From Sulfitobacter marinus (GTDB taxonomy: Bacteria > Pseudomonadota > Alphaproteobacteria > Rhodobacterales > Rhodobacteraceae), in NCBI RefSeq assembly GCF_900116285.1, contig NZ_FPAJ01000003.1, positions 248,001 through 312,000 on the forward strand: a stretch of 64,000 nucleotides of DNA, in the 5' to 3' direction. The notes beneath the pieces are model-generated. The model saw only the letters and a program-made list of their open reading frames with translations. It was not told the DNA's origin and made no database searches. A program made the translations under genes and the position numbers. Shown here piece after piece: positions 20,178-29,718 of the stretch; the stretch's first letter is position 1, and every line of letters begins with the position of its first letter.

Positions 20178-20238
20178 GAATGCTTTCGCTTGTTACACTT
20201 TGAAACATGTGAATATCACGGGCGCGGGCCGTTTCAAG

Positions 20239-21090
20239 CTATCTTTGACATTGCGCACAGTAGAAGGACGATCTGCCGGACTGAACGATTCTGCCGACCT
20301 GGTGGGTGCAGCCCTCGCTTCGACAGCGCTCCCCCTCGCGGCCATAGACGTCAAAGCTGTGTTGGAAATATCCCAATTCGCCATCCGCCTGTTTAAAGTC
20401 CCGCAAGGTTGATCCGCCCGCCTCGATGGCCTCTTCCAGCACTTGTCGAATGATAGGGACCAGCCCTGCAACCCGAGCTGCGGAAATACGTCCGGCTTTG
20501 CGTGTGGGGTGAATGCCCGCCCGGTAAAGCGTTTCACAGACATAGATATTTCCAAGACCCGCCACGATGCGTTGATCCAAAAGCGCGGATTTGATCGGCA
20601 TGTTGCGCCCCTTCAACGCGGCAACCAAATGCGCCTCGTGAAAATCATTGCCCAAGGGTTCGGGCCCGATTGAAGACAGCAATTTATGGGCATCCGCGTT
20701 TTGGGTATCCAACAGATCCATCGCACCGAAACGCCGCGGGTCATTGAATGTCACCCGCGCCCCGTTGGCCATGTGTAAAACCACGTGGTCATGCTTTTCG
20801 GGTGACGGATGGTCATGCACGAATTGCCCCAAGGGATCGCCGGATATCAGCATCCGGCCCGACATGCCCAGGTGAATCAGCAGTGATTCCCCCGATGATA
20901 AATCGGCTAGGATGTATTTCGACCGCCTGCGCAAACGCTCGACCTTGTAGCCAGACAACCGCGCCGCCATATCGGGTGGAAAGGGCCATCGCAGATCGGG
21001 GCGATTGATGTCGGCACGTGCGATCACCTGCCCCTCCATCACGGGGGACAGACCGCGGCGTACGGTTTCGACCTCGGGTAGTTCAGGCAT
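20239..21090 (-). CDS. mutM: Formamidopyrimidine-DNA glycosylase
   Basis: The 283-residue protein begins [14 protein letters not shown], the invariant catalytic N-terminus of Fpg (Pro2 forms the Schiff base, Glu3 acts as acid). It carries the H2TH region ([17 protein letters not shown]) and ends in a zinc finger with two CxxxC/CxxC pairs (CRSEGC and CAQC). It removes 8-oxoguanine and ring-opened purines and cuts the abasic site. It is divergent from ubiE with about 90 bases between starts. Confidence 0.96.
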   Translation of the reverse strand: MPELPEVETVRRGLSPVMEGQVIARADINRPDLRWPFPPDMAARLSGYKVERLRRRSKYILADLSSGESLLIHLGMSGRMLISGDPLGQFVHDHPSPEKHDHVVLHMANGARVTFNDPRRFGAMDLLDTQNADAHKLLSSIGPEPLGNDFHEAHLVAALKGRNMPIKSALLDQRIVAGLGNIYVCETLYRAGIHPTRKAGRISAARVAGLVPIIRQVLEEAIEAGGSTLRDFKQADGELGYFQHSFDVYGREGERCRSEGCTHQVGRIVQSGRSSFYCAQCQR

Positions 21091-21179
21091 AGTTCATTCC
21101 CCTGTGACAAAAGGGGCGCATTGTACACGGCCCCGCACGCCCTATAACAAAGGTGCAGATCAAAGGACCACAAGACCCC

Positions 21180-21932
21180 ATGACAAACGATAGCGACAAA
21201 ACCACCCATTTTGGCTTTGAAACCGTGGCCGAAGGCGAAAAAGCCGAGCGTGTGCAGGGTGTCTTTAACTCTGTAGCCAGTAAATACGATGTGATGAACG
21301 ACGTGATGAGCGTTGGAATCCACCGTATCTGGAAAGAAGCGATGATGGATTGGCTGGCCCCGCGTGCTGGTCAAAAGCTGCTGGATGTGGCTGGCGGTAC
21401 GGGGGATGTGTCGTTCAAGTTTTTGAAACGTGCCGGATCGGGTCATGCAACGGTATTGGACTTGACCGAGCCCATGTTGGTCGAGGGGCGCAAACGGGCC
21501 GAAGCCGCGGCCATGGTCGACAGCCTCGATTGGGTCGTGGGCGACGCGATGGCTTTGCCGTTCGAGGATAATACATTTGACGTCTATACGATCAGCTTTG
21601 GCATCCGCAACGTCACCCGCCCCCAAGAGGCGCTGAACGAAGCCTACCGCGTGTTGCGTCCCGGTGGCCGTCTGATGGTGCTTGAGTTCAGCCAACTGCC
21701 GAACCCGATGATGCAAAAAGCCTATGATCTCTACAGCTTTAATGTGATTCCTCGCATGGGCCAGTTGATCGCCAATGACCGCGACAGCTATCAGTATCTC
21801 GTTGAATCCATCCGAAACTTTCCTGACCAGGAAACATTCTTGGGGATGGTGCGGGCCGCCGGGTTCGAGCAGGCAAAATACCGCAACCTGACAATGGGCG
21901 TTGCGGCACTACACTCTGGCTGGAAACTGTAA
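21180..21932 (+). CDS. ubiE: Demethylubiquinone/demethylmenaquinone C-methyltransferase UbiE
   Basis: The 250-residue class I methyltransferase has the SAM-binding motif [15 protein letters not shown]. UbiE signatures include [13 protein letters not shown] and the C-terminal [11 protein letters not shown]...[10 protein letters not shown]. It methylates the benzoquinol ring in ubiquinone synthesis. The ATG at 21180 ([13 protein letters not shown]) fits the family; an upstream in-frame start at 21153 is unlikely. ubiB begins one base after its stop, and this pair is a conserved ubiquinone unit. Confidence 0.96.
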   Translation: MTNDSDKTTHFGFETVAEGEKAERVQGVFNSVASKYDVMNDVMSVGIHRIWKEAMMDWLAPRAGQKLLDVAGGTGDVSFKFLKRAGSGHATVLDLTEPMLVEGRKRAEAAAMVDSLDWVVGDAMALPFEDNTFDVYTISFGIRNVTRPQEALNEAYRVLRPGGRLMVLEFSQLPNPMMQKAYDLYSFNVIPRMGQLIANDRDSYQYLVESIRNFPDQETFLGMVRAAGFEQAKYRNLTMGVAALHSGWKL

Positions 21933-21933
21933 C

Positions 21934-23466
21934 ATGCGCGGACCTCACAATATTTGGCGGCTGGTCCGTACGGGTGCCACGCTGGAACGTACCGGCGCGA
22001 TGAACGTCGTGCTGGATGCGTTTGATGCCACCCCGGCGCTGCGTTTCGTGGCCAAGGCGCTCGGCAAACCGTTCAAGTTTCTGGGCTACGCCGGTGATCC
22101 GTCGATGCCGCCCGCGACGCGCGCGCTCACCGCGCTTGGGCCCGCCTACATCAAATTCGGTCAGGTTCTGTCGACTCGCCCCGATGTTGTGGGCGATGAA
22201 CTGGCTGTGCAATTGCGCGTGCTTCAGGACAAACTGCCGCCGTTCTCCATCGAAAAGGCCAAAGCCGAGGTCGAAAAAGAGCTCGGGCTGCCGGTAGATG
22301 CGATCTTTTCCGCGTTCAGCGAACCTGTTGCCGCGGCCTCAATCGCGCAGGTCCACCGCGCCACCGTGGCGGAAACCGGGCAGGACGTCGCGGTCAAGGT
22401 TCTGCGCCCCGGCATCGAAAAGGCCTTTCGCAAGGATATCGACGCCTTTTACCTCGCCGCCCGCATGGTCGAAATTTTCTCGCCCGGGTCGCGCCGCCTG
22501 CGCCCGATAGAGGTGATCGAACATTTCGATGGCGTTGTACGCGGCGAACTTGATCTGCGGCTTGAATCCTCCGCTGCATCTGAATTTGCAGCAAACACCA
22601 AGGACGACGCAGGCTTTCAGCTGCCTGCGATCAACTGGGAATTTTCTGCCCGTCGGGTGATGACCCTTGAATGGGCCGACGGCGTTCCGATGGGCGACAA
22701 TGCGGCGATCGATGCGGCAGGACATGACCGCGTGGCCCTTGGCGATCGTGTGTTGCAGCTCTTCTTGAACCACGCGCTGCGCGACGGGTATTTCCACGCC
22801 GACATGCATCAAGGCAACCTGAAGGTTGCGCCAAACGGCAATATCATCGCCTATGATTTCGGAATCATGGGGCACATTGATGAATATACCCGCCGTGTTT
22901 ATGCGGAAATCCTGTTCGGCTTCATCCGCCGCGATTACAAGCGCGTCGCCGAGGTTCACTTCGAAGCAGGCTATGTGCCTGCCGACAAAGATGTTGATGA
23001 ATTCGCCCGCGCCCTGCGCGCCGTGGGCGAGCCGATTTTTGGTATGGACGCCACACGTATCTCCATGGCCCGGTTGCTGACCTATCTGTTTGAAGTCACC
23101 GAACGTTTCGGAATGGAAACCCGCACCGAACTGATCTTGTTGCAACGCACAATGGTCGTGGTCGAAGGGGTGGCACGCTCACTCAACCCACATATCAACA
23201 TCTGGCAAGTCTCTAACCCGATTGTCACCGACTATATTTCCAAATCCATCGGCCCCAAGGCCGTCCTGCGCGATCTTGCAAATACGGCACGGGTTCTGGC
23301 ACGCTTCGGCCCTCGCTTGCCCGGTTTGGTCGAAAACGCATTGATCCGCCAACAACAAGAGGAAGAGCAGCCAAGAAACGGATTTAAACGCTGGATCGCC
23401 GTTGCCGCCATCCTTGGCGCTACCGCCGCATTGGCTGTCGCAGCGCTTGCCGATTGGTTCTTTTAA
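21934..23466 (+). CDS. ubiB: Ubiquinone biosynthesis protein kinase-like UbiB
   Basis: The 510-residue atypical kinase of the ABC1/ADCK/UbiB family carries the KxGQ motif (IKFGQVLSTRPDVVGDELA, near residue 70), the alanine-rich nucleotide loop AAASIAQVH, and the catalytic-loop segment HADMHQGN with the following YDFG. A C-terminal hydrophobic segment (about 485-508) anchors it to the membrane. It supports ubiquinone biosynthesis, probably as an ATPase acting on lipid intermediates. The ATG at 21934 follows the ubiE stop directly; an in-frame start inside ubiE is rejected. Confidence 0.95.
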   Translation: MRGPHNIWRLVRTGATLERTGAMNVVLDAFDATPALRFVAKALGKPFKFLGYAGDPSMPPATRALTALGPAYIKFGQVLSTRPDVVGDELAVQLRVLQDKLPPFSIEKAKAEVEKELGLPVDAIFSAFSEPVAAASIAQVHRATVAETGQDVAVKVLRPGIEKAFRKDIDAFYLAARMVEIFSPGSRRLRPIEVIEHFDGVVRGELDLRLESSAASEFAANTKDDAGFQLPAINWEFSARRVMTLEWADGVPMGDNAAIDAAGHDRVALGDRVLQLFLNHALRDGYFHADMHQGNLKVAPNGNIIAYDFGIMGHIDEYTRRVYAEILFGFIRRDYKRVAEVHFEAGYVPADKDVDEFARALRAVGEPIFGMDATRISMARLLTYLFEVTERFGMETRTELILLQRTMVVVEGVARSLNPHINIWQVSNPIVTDYISKSIGPKAVLRDLANTARVLARFGPRLPGLVENALIRQQQEEEQPRNGFKRWIAVAAILGATAALAVAALADWFF

Positions 23467-23489
23467 CCCTTTTCTCTGGCTCATAAATA

Positions 23490-23522
23490 TCCTGCGGGGG
23501 TCCGGGGGTGCAAAACCCCCGG
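23490..23522 (+). repeat. GC-rich hairpin downstream of ubiB
   Basis: CCGGGGG (23502-23508) pairs with CCCCCGG (23516-23522) around a 7-base loop, next to an AAATATCCTGCGGGGG core. The arrangement resembles the intergenic element seen at three convergent junctions of this window, here in the opposite orientation. It may terminate ubiB transcription, although no U-tract follows. Confidence 0.5.
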
Positions 23523-23556
23523 CGCTTTGCAAAAGACATGAGCATTGACAGTGGGG

Positions 23557-24147
23557 ATGTCCGATGTGCAGTTATCCACTATGACGGATAAATCGGATGC
23601 CATTTTAACCCAACTTCCCGCACGGCTCAAATCAGCCCGCACCGGACAAGGTCTCAGCCTTGATGCGGTGGCTAAGCTTTCTGGCGTTTCGCGGTCAATG
23701 GTCAGTCAGATTGAGCGGGGCGAAAGCAGCCCGACCATTGCCACGCTGTGGAACCTGACACGGGCCTTACAGGTGGATTTTGCGGGGCTTTTGGACAACA
23801 CGCAAAGCCCGGCCCAGATCGAAATACTACGCGCGGCAGAGGTGCCAGCGATCCATAATCTTGGGTCAGGGTGCCATATTCGCATCCTCTCTCCGCCTGA
23901 AGAAGCAGGAAAACATGAGGTTTACGAGCTTTTGATAGACGAGGGCGGCATTCTGGACAGTCAGTCCCATACCCGTGGTGCCCGCGAGCATCTGACGATT
24001 ATCCAGGGCACGGCTGGCCTGCAAAGCGGGGATGCCGAAAGCGTCATCCACACCGGTGATACCGCGCGCTATCCGGCCGATGTGCCCCATGCGATCAAAG
24101 CGATCAACGGGCCGGTTCGCGCGTTCCTTGTTGTTCAGGATGCGTAG
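23557..24147 (+). CDS. XRE-family regulator with C-terminal cupin domain
   Basis: Of 196 residues, about 22-78 form a helix-turn-helix (LSLDAVAKLSGVSRSMVSQI, SPTIATLWNLTRAL) and about 115-195 a cupin barrel (HTRGAREHLTIIQG, TARYPADVPHAI). This fusion class senses small metabolites through the cupin and often controls the next operon, commonly amino-acid or polyamine catabolism. It lies directly upstream of kbl-tdh on the same strand, and two operator-like palindromes lie between them, so control of threonine breakdown is the likeliest role. The ATG at 23557 is chosen; an ATG at 23581 or a TTG at 23545 is possible. Confidence 0.88.
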   Translation: MSDVQLSTMTDKSDAILTQLPARLKSARTGQGLSLDAVAKLSGVSRSMVSQIERGESSPTIATLWNLTRALQVDFAGLLDNTQSPAQIEILRAAEVPAIHNLGSGCHIRILSPPEEAGKHEVYELLIDEGGILDSQSHTRGAREHLTIIQGTAGLQSGDAESVIHTGDTARYPADVPHAIKAINGPVRAFLVVQDA

Positions 24148-24159
24148 TTCCAAAATATA

Positions 24160-24188
24160 GGAAATTTTCCGCCATATGGGATTTTCCC
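24160..24188 (+). promoter_or_regulatory. Tandem operator-like palindromes before kbl
   Basis: GGAAATTTTCC (24160-24170) and GGGATTTTCCC (24178-24188) are two similar inverted repeats 18 bases apart, between the cupin regulator gene and kbl. They are likely binding sites for that regulator. Confidence 0.5.
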
Positions 24189-24241
24189 TGTTTCCGGACT
24201 GCATTCCGTTATGGTAGAAGCTTTGAAAAAGGAGCTTTGCC

Positions 24242-25429
24242 ATGACCCAAACCTATCTAGATCATATCGCGACCACGCTCTCGCAGATCGACGCCGATGG
24301 CATGATGAAGCGCGAGCGGCTCATTACTTCTCCTCAGTCGGGTAATATTACTGTCGGGGGGCATGAGGTTATCAACCTTTGTGCCAATAATTACCTTGGT
24401 TTGGCGGACCATCCCGATCTGATCAAAGCCGCCCAAGATGCCATGGAGCCCAAAGGTTTTGGCATGGCATCTGTCCGATTTATTTGCGGCACGCAGGATA
24501 TTCACCGCGAGCTTGAACAGAAGCTGGCAAAGTTTCTAAACAAAGATGATTCTATCCTTTTTGCTGCTTGTTTCGACGCCAATGGCGGGCTGTTTGAGCC
24601 GCTTTTCGGACCCGAAGATGCAATCGTTTCAGATAGTCTAAACCATGCGTCGATCATCGACGGTATCCGGCTGTGTAAGGCCAAACGCTATCGCTATGCG
24701 AACTCTGACATGAACGACCTTGAGGGGCAGTTGAAACTGGCCCGCGAAGAAGGCGCACGTTTCATTATGATCGCGACGGACGGCGTGTTCAGCATGGATG
24801 GCTATCTGGCCAATCTGCCCGAGGTGACCCGCTTGGCCGAAAAATACGAAGCGCTGGTGATGGTCGACGATTGCCATTCAACAGGGTTCATGGGGCCGAA
24901 AGGTGCAGGCACGCCGGCGCATTTCGGCGTCGATGTGGATATTCTGACAGGTACGCTGGGCAAGGCGCTTGGTGGTGCGATTGGCGGCTATATTGCAGGG
25001 CCGCAGCCCGTGATTGATCTGCTGCGCCAGCGCGCGCGGCCCTATCTGTTCTCGAACTCCTTGCCACCGTCGATTGTGATGGCCGGTATCAAAGCGCTGG
25101 AACTGGTTGAGCAAGGCGATGACCTGCGCACGCGGCTGTTTGAGAATGCGGCCTATTGGCGTAAAGGGTTGACCGAGCTGGGTTTTGATCTGTTGCCCGG
25201 CGAACATCCGATCATTCCTGTGATGCTCGGCGAGGCCCAATTGGCGCAGGATATGGCGGCCAAATTGTTCGAGGAAGGCGTCTATGTCAGCGGCTTCTTC
25301 TTCCCGGTTGTTCCGCGGGGGCAGGCCCGGATCCGAACGCAGATGAACGCGGCATTGACCAAGGATGAGTTGGACCGCGCATTGGTGGCGTTCGAGGTGG
25401 CAGGCAAGGCTTGTGGTGTTTTGACATGA
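24242..25429 (+). CDS. kbl: Glycine C-acetyltransferase (2-amino-3-ketobutyrate CoA ligase)
   Basis: The 395-residue alpha-oxoamine synthase has [14 protein letters not shown] near residue 43, the PLP aspartate/histidine segment [13 protein letters not shown], and the Schiff-base lysine in [16 protein letters not shown] near residue 244. It converts 2-amino-3-ketobutyrate plus CoA to glycine and acetyl-CoA, the second step of threonine degradation. The AAGGAG ribosome site lies just upstream. Its stop overlaps the tdh start (ATGA), a standard kbl-tdh operon. 8-amino-7-oxononanoate synthase is excluded by the tdh partner. Confidence 0.96.
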   Translation: MTQTYLDHIATTLSQIDADGMMKRERLITSPQSGNITVGGHEVINLCANNYLGLADHPDLIKAAQDAMEPKGFGMASVRFICGTQDIHRELEQKLAKFLNKDDSILFAACFDANGGLFEPLFGPEDAIVSDSLNHASIIDGIRLCKAKRYRYANSDMNDLEGQLKLAREEGARFIMIATDGVFSMDGYLANLPEVTRLAEKYEALVMVDDCHSTGFMGPKGAGTPAHFGVDVDILTGTLGKALGGAIGGYIAGPQPVIDLLRQRARPYLFSNSLPPSIVMAGIKALELVEQGDDLRTRLFENAAYWRKGLTELGFDLLPGEHPIIPVMLGEAQLAQDMAAKLFEEGVYVSGFFFPVVPRGQARIRTQMNAALTKDELDRALVAFEVAGKACGVLT

Positions 25430-26469
25430 GCAACCAGATGAAAGCGCTGTGCAAGTCAGAGCCGCGCGAGGGGTTGTGGATGACCCGTGCCCCGTTGCCT
25501 GAAATTGGCCCTGATGATGTGCTGATCAAGATCAACAAGACCGGTATTTGCGGGACGGATGTCCATATTTGGAACTGGGACGACTGGGCGCAAAACACCG
25601 TGCCCGTCCCACTGATTACGGGCCATGAGTTCGCCGGAGAAATTGTGGAGCTTGGGCGCAATGTCACGGAGCTAAGTATCGGACAGCGATGTTCGGGCGA
25701 GGGGCATTTGATCGGCAAAACATCCCGGCAATCGCGGTCGGGCAAGTTTCACCTTGATCCCGCAACACGCGGCATCGGGGTGAATGAGCAAGGGGCATTT
25801 GCGCAATACCTACGGTTACCCGCCTTTAACGTCGTGTCGTTGCCTGATGAAATTCCTGACGACATCGGGGCGATCCTTGATCCGCTTGGCAATGCCGTCC
25901 ACACCGCGTTGAGCTTTGATCTGGTGGGTGAGGATGTGTTGATTACCGGTGCTGGCCCTATTGGCATTATGGCTGCCGCCGTCGCACGTCATGTTGGTGC
26001 GCGGCATGTGGCGATCACGGATGTAAACCCCGCGAGGCTGGAATTGGCCGCGCAGGTCGCGGATGTGACACCGGTGAACGTCGCTGAGGAAGATCTGCAC
26101 GATGTCATTGCCAAGCTGAAGATGAAGCAAGGTTTTGACGTCGGGATGGAGATGTCTGGCAACCAGAGGGCGCTGGATCAAATGGTCGAGGCGATGACCA
26201 TGGGCGGCCGCATCGCCATGCTGGGCATCCCGCCGGGAAAATCACCCGTCGATTGGAGCCGCATCGTATTCAAGGCGATTACCATCAAAGGCGTCTACGG
26301 CCGCGAGATTTTCGAGACGTGGTATAAGATGATCGCCATGCTGGAAAATGGTTTGGACGTGTCAAAAATCATTACGCATCGGTTCGGCGCGGATGATTAT
26401 GAAGCTGGATTTACGGCAATGAAATCCGGTTTGTCCGGCAAGGTTATTCTGGATTGGACCGGGGTTTAG
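25426..26469 (+). CDS. tdh: L-threonine 3-dehydrogenase
   Basis: The 347-residue zinc-dependent medium-chain dehydrogenase has [15 protein letters not shown] (catalytic zinc cysteine near residue 38), GHEFAGE, and the Rossmann motif [13 protein letters not shown] near 173. The Tdh-typical [13 protein letters not shown] lies near 290. It oxidises L-threonine to 2-amino-3-ketobutyrate with NAD+, feeding Kbl. The usual structural-zinc cysteine cluster is altered: [13 protein letters not shown] is seen where Tdh has GIGVNRPGCFAEY. This does not affect the catalytic site. The ATG at 25426 overlaps the kbl stop. Confidence 0.95.
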   Translation: MSNQMKALCKSEPREGLWMTRAPLPEIGPDDVLIKINKTGICGTDVHIWNWDDWAQNTVPVPLITGHEFAGEIVELGRNVTELSIGQRCSGEGHLIGKTSRQSRSGKFHLDPATRGIGVNEQGAFAQYLRLPAFNVVSLPDEIPDDIGAILDPLGNAVHTALSFDLVGEDVLITGAGPIGIMAAAVARHVGARHVAITDVNPARLELAAQVADVTPVNVAEEDLHDVIAKLKMKQGFDVGMEMSGNQRALDQMVEAMTMGGRIAMLGIPPGKSPVDWSRIVFKAITIKGVYGREIFETWYKMIAMLENGLDVSKIITHRFGADDYEAGFTAMKSGLSGKVILDWTGV

Positions 26470-26526
26470 GGGCCAGCCCCGTTCCGGCGATGCTGAGACT
26501 CCCCTGGGATTTAGGTCCATTTGGAA
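26469..26526. repeat. Dispersed intergenic element, copy A (hairpin plus CCATTTGGAA core)
   Basis: A GGGGC/GCCCC hairpin (26469-26480) is followed by the core ATTTAGGTCCATTTGGAA ending at 26526. It fills the convergent junction of tdh and the phosphatase gene, whose stop begins at the next base. Other copies lie at 31902-31944 and 47353-47410. Confidence 0.7.
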
Positions 26527-27261
26527 TTAGGTTGTGGGGCGCAGCGGAACCCGGCCTTTGTCGGATATGACATGGACGTCTGACCCTTCGAAGACTGCGG
26601 CCTGAAGCGGTTTGAAATAGCCCGCGCCAGCATCAAGGTTGATGCGGTAGCCATGGTGTTCGGGATAATCGACAGCGGTATGTCCGTGCACGACGGGGCG
26701 GCCGAAGTCATGATATTCCGTGAGCCAGTCGCCGCGAATCCATATCAGATCGTCTTCGACTTGGTCTTCGATTGGTATGCCTTGGCGCAGGCCAGCATGG
26801 GCGAAAATCAGGTTATCAGTTGTGTGGATGTTTGGCAGGCTTTCCAAGAAATCCCGGTGCGCTTGGGGAACGGCCTCGAGTGCTGCTTTGTGGATTGGGT
26901 CAACGGGGGCGTAATCTTCACCGACGACACCGTAGGACAGCAGGGTTTTGTCGCCGCCCAAACGTGGGTTCATCCAGAACAGATCGGCCCGTGTGGCGGG
27001 GTCATACACCGTTTGATCGTCCAGAAAGCGGGTGAAATAGCGATCATGGTTGCCACGTATGGCTGTCCAGTTGCGGCCGCCGGCGATGCCGTTCATCAAC
27101 AGATCGACGACACCCTTACTGTCGGGGCCGCGATCAACGTAGTCCCCCAAAAATACGATTTCGGCATCTTTTCCGCCATCGGTTTCGATCAGTTCCAGAA
27201 CGCGGTGTAGATCGTCGAGTTGGCCGTGGATATCGCCAACGGCGTAGATTGGCGTGGACAT
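26527..27261 (-). CDS. PPP-family serine/threonine phosphatase / Ap4A hydrolase-like
   Basis: The 244-residue metallophosphoesterase carries the three PPP signatures GDIHGQ (residue 10), GDYVDRG (near 40) and RGNHD (near 70), plus later histidines (FAHAG, VVHGHT). These bind two metal ions. Bacterial members act as protein phosphatases or as symmetrical Ap4A hydrolases. The ATG at 27261 (MSTPIYAVGDIHG) is chosen; the open frame extends 41 codons upstream without family similarity. It is monocistronic, divergent from a LysE exporter. The substrate is undetermined. Confidence 0.88.
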   Translation of the reverse strand: MSTPIYAVGDIHGQLDDLHRVLELIETDGGKDAEIVFLGDYVDRGPDSKGVVDLLMNGIAGGRNWTAIRGNHDRYFTRFLDDQTVYDPATRADLFWMNPRLGGDKTLLSYGVVGEDYAPVDPIHKAALEAVPQAHRDFLESLPNIHTTDNLIFAHAGLRQGIPIEDQVEDDLIWIRGDWLTEYHDFGRPVVHGHTAVDYPEHHGYRINLDAGAGYFKPLQAAVFEGSDVHVISDKGRVPLRPTT

Positions 27262-27398
27262 AAACGCGTTTCCTTTTTGCTTGGGGGTATGATGCCTGAT
27301 CCGCCTAGAAAGGGAAAGCCAAGCTGGTGATTTTGCAGCAAGAAACGGGTCGATACTGGCATGCCTGTGCGCTTTAGTGATCAAAAGGATTTGGGCTC

Positions 27399-27986
27399 AT
27401 GGAAATGCTGATCGCGCTTTTACTGTTTCTTTTTCCGCTCGCGTACAGCCCGGGTCCCGGCAATATCTTTTTCGCAGCGACTGGTGCACGCTATGGGCTT
27501 CGTGCGACGTTGCCTGCCAATTTTGGCTACCACTTCGCGACAATCATCTTGGCGGGGGCGGTCGGGCTAGGTTTTGCCGCAGCGATGGAGCAGTTTCCTC
27601 GCTTGTTTGACCTGATCCGCGTGTTGGGGGCGGCATATGTTTTATACCTCGCGATGACGTTCTTAAGGGCGCAGTCCAGTGACGCCGCGCTGGATGGCGT
27701 GCCGGTCGGGTTCGTCGGTGGCGCGGCATTGTTGGTGCTTAACCCCAAGGCCTATGTGATTATGACATTGATGTATTCGCAGTTTTTACCGGCATCGGCC
27801 GATTGGACCGACGTCGTTTGGATCGCAGTCATATTTACGCTGAACAACTTTGTCGCGTTTCTGATCTGGACGATTCTTGGTGAACGTATTGCTTTGCATT
27901 TCCGCGATGGCAGATCAGCACGGGTTTTGAATATCTGTTTTGGGGTGACCTTGGCCAGCGTCGCAATCTGGATGCTGCTTGGCTGA
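27399..27986 (+). CDS. LysE/RhtB-family amino-acid exporter
   Basis: The 195-residue protein has six hydrophobic segments and the motif FPLAYSPGPGNIFFAATGA near residues 12-30, the family hallmark. It resembles the threonine/homoserine exporters in general layout. It is a second LysE-type protein of the window, not close to the one at 14061-14681. Its 3' end meets a bidirectional terminator shared with serA. The position between threonine catabolism and serine synthesis genes is suggestive only. Confidence 0.87.
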   Translation: MEMLIALLLFLFPLAYSPGPGNIFFAATGARYGLRATLPANFGYHFATIILAGAVGLGFAAAMEQFPRLFDLIRVLGAAYVLYLAMTFLRAQSSDAALDGVPVGFVGGAALLVLNPKAYVIMTLMYSQFLPASADWTDVVWIAVIFTLNNFVAFLIWTILGERIALHFRDGRSARVLNICFGVTLASVAIWMLLG

Positions 27987-27992
27987 ATGAAA

Positions 27993-28018
27993 AAAGCGCC
28001 CCTTGAGGGGGGCGCTTT
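27993..28018. terminator. Bidirectional terminator between lysE-like gene and serA
   Basis: AAAGCGCCCC and GGGGCGCTTT pair in a perfect 10-bp stem with a 6-base loop. It is followed by GATTTTTTAG on the plus strand and preceded by an A-run that gives a U-tract on the minus strand. It therefore serves both convergent genes. Confidence 0.9.
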
Positions 28019-28042
28019 GATTTTTTAGTCGTCAGCCAAGAT

Positions 28043-29638
28043 TTAGGCGACGTCGAATTCAAGCTCTTTGACTTGGGTGAAAAGCCCGGTGTCTTGCAGC
28101 GCTTTGATTGTCGCCGGGGGAACCACATCATCGATATACAGCAATGCAATTGCTTCTCCTTTGGCTGCCGAGCGGCCCAAGGTAAAGTTCGCGATGTTCA
28201 CACCGTTTGCACCCAGCGTTTGGCCCAGGGTCCCGATGATGCCGGGGATGTCTTCGTTGGTTGTATAGAGCATATGCGCACCGATTTCCGCGTCGATGTT
28301 GATGCCTTTGATCTGGATGAAGCGGGGTTTGCCATCCGAGAATACCGTGCCCGCGATTGAGCGTTCACGCTTTTCGGTCACAACCGTTACCTTGACATAG
28401 CCGTCGAACACGCCGGATTTGTCTTGGTTCGTGGTGCTGATCTGGATGCCTTTTTCACGGGCAACCACGGGCGCGCTGACCATGTTCACGTCAGGATTGG
28501 CGCGTTTCATGATGCCGGCAACCACGGCGCAGTTCAGCGCGTTCAGGTTCATCTCGGACACTTGACCGTCATACAGGATGTTGATCGCCTTGATCGGCTC
28601 GTCCGTCATCTGGCCAATGAATGCACCAAGGTGGCCGGACAATGTGATCCATGGGCCCATGACTTTGGCTTCTTCAGCCGTAACCGATGGCATGTTCAAC
28701 GCGTTGGAAACCGCGCCGGTCAGCAAATAGTCGGACATTTGTTCGGCGACTTGCAGGGCCACGTTTTCTTGTGCTTCGGTCGTGGCAGCCCCAAGGTGCG
28801 GGGTGCAGACCACGTTTGGCAGGCCGAACAACGGGTTTTCGGTGGCAGGCTCTTCCTTGAAAACGTCAAAGGCCGCGCCAGCGACGTGGCCGGATTTCAG
28901 CGCTTCGGCCAAGGCTTCCTCGTCCACCAGACCGCCACGGGCACAGTTGATGATGCGCACGCCTTTCTTGGTCTTGGCCAAGGCTTCCTTGGACAGGATG
29001 TTGGCGGTTTGGTCGGTGTAGGGGACGTGCAGCGTGATGAAATCGGCGCGGGCCAGCAGTTCGTCAAGCTCGACCTTTTCGACGCCAATTTTCTTGGCCT
29101 TTTCTTCGCTTAGGAAGGGGTCATAGGCCACGACTTTCATCTTCAGGCCGCGGGCGCGATCGCAAACGATACCGCCAATGTTACCCGCACCGATGACGCC
29201 AAGGGTTTTTCCGGTCAGCTCGACGCCCATGAATTTGGATTTTTCCCATTTGCCCGCGTGGGTAGATGCGGAGGCTTCGGGGATTTGACGCGCCACGGCG
29301 AACATCATCGCGATGGCGTGTTCGGCGGTGGTGATCATGTTGCCGAAAGGCGTGTTCATGACGATCACACCTTTTTTCGATGCGGCGTCTTTGTCGATGT
29401 TATCAGTGCCGATACCGGCGCGGGCGATGACCTTGAGGTTGGTCGCGTTCGCGAGGATTTTTTCGGTCACTTTCGTAGCCGAGCGGATGGCAAGACCGTC
29501 GTAATCGCCGATGACGGCGGCCAGTTTGTCTTTGTCCTTGCCCAGATCAGGTTGGAAATCGACGTCAATGCCGCGGTCTTTAAAAATTTGAACGGCGGCG
29601 TCCGAGAGTTTATCGGAAATGAGAACTTTGGGGGCCAT
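28043..29638 (-). CDS. serA: D-3-phosphoglycerate dehydrogenase
   Basis: The 531-residue protein has an N-terminal D-isomer dehydrogenase domain, a Rossmann motif LGVIGAGNIGGIVCDRA near residue 150 and catalytic HLGAAT near residue 289. The intervening ASB domain and a C-terminal ACT domain (IIGTLGQTLGANGVNIANF) match long-form SerA. It oxidises 3-phosphoglycerate to phosphohydroxypyruvate, the first step of serine synthesis, and the ACT domain usually mediates serine feedback. The ATG at 29638 (MAPKVLISDKLS) is the family start; 40 extra upstream codons are rejected. serC lies 80 bases upstream on the same strand. Confidence 0.96.
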   Translation of the reverse strand: MAPKVLISDKLSDAAVQIFKDRGIDVDFQPDLGKDKDKLAAVIGDYDGLAIRSATKVTEKILANATNLKVIARAGIGTDNIDKDAASKKGVIVMNTPFGNMITTAEHAIAMMFAVARQIPEASASTHAGKWEKSKFMGVELTGKTLGVIGAGNIGGIVCDRARGLKMKVVAYDPFLSEEKAKKIGVEKVELDELLARADFITLHVPYTDQTANILSKEALAKTKKGVRIINCARGGLVDEEALAEALKSGHVAGAAFDVFKEEPATENPLFGLPNVVCTPHLGAATTEAQENVALQVAEQMSDYLLTGAVSNALNMPSVTAEEAKVMGPWITLSGHLGAFIGQMTDEPIKAINILYDGQVSEMNLNALNCAVVAGIMKRANPDVNMVSAPVVAREKGIQISTTNQDKSGVFDGYVKVTVVTEKRERSIAGTVFSDGKPRFIQIKGINIDAEIGAHMLYTTNEDIPGIIGTLGQTLGANGVNIANFTLGRSAAKGEAIALLYIDDVVPPATIKALQDTGLFTQVKELEFDVA

Positions 29639-29718
29639 GTTTGGCGCTCCTTTGTAAGATAGAATGGGGTGTGGGTTGGCACCCACCCTACGCGCGGCGC
29701 AGGGCGGGGAACCCGGAA

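Noticed and set aside
22339..23145. 268-codon minus-strand frame opposite ubiB
   Set aside because: Antisense shadow of a well-conserved gene.
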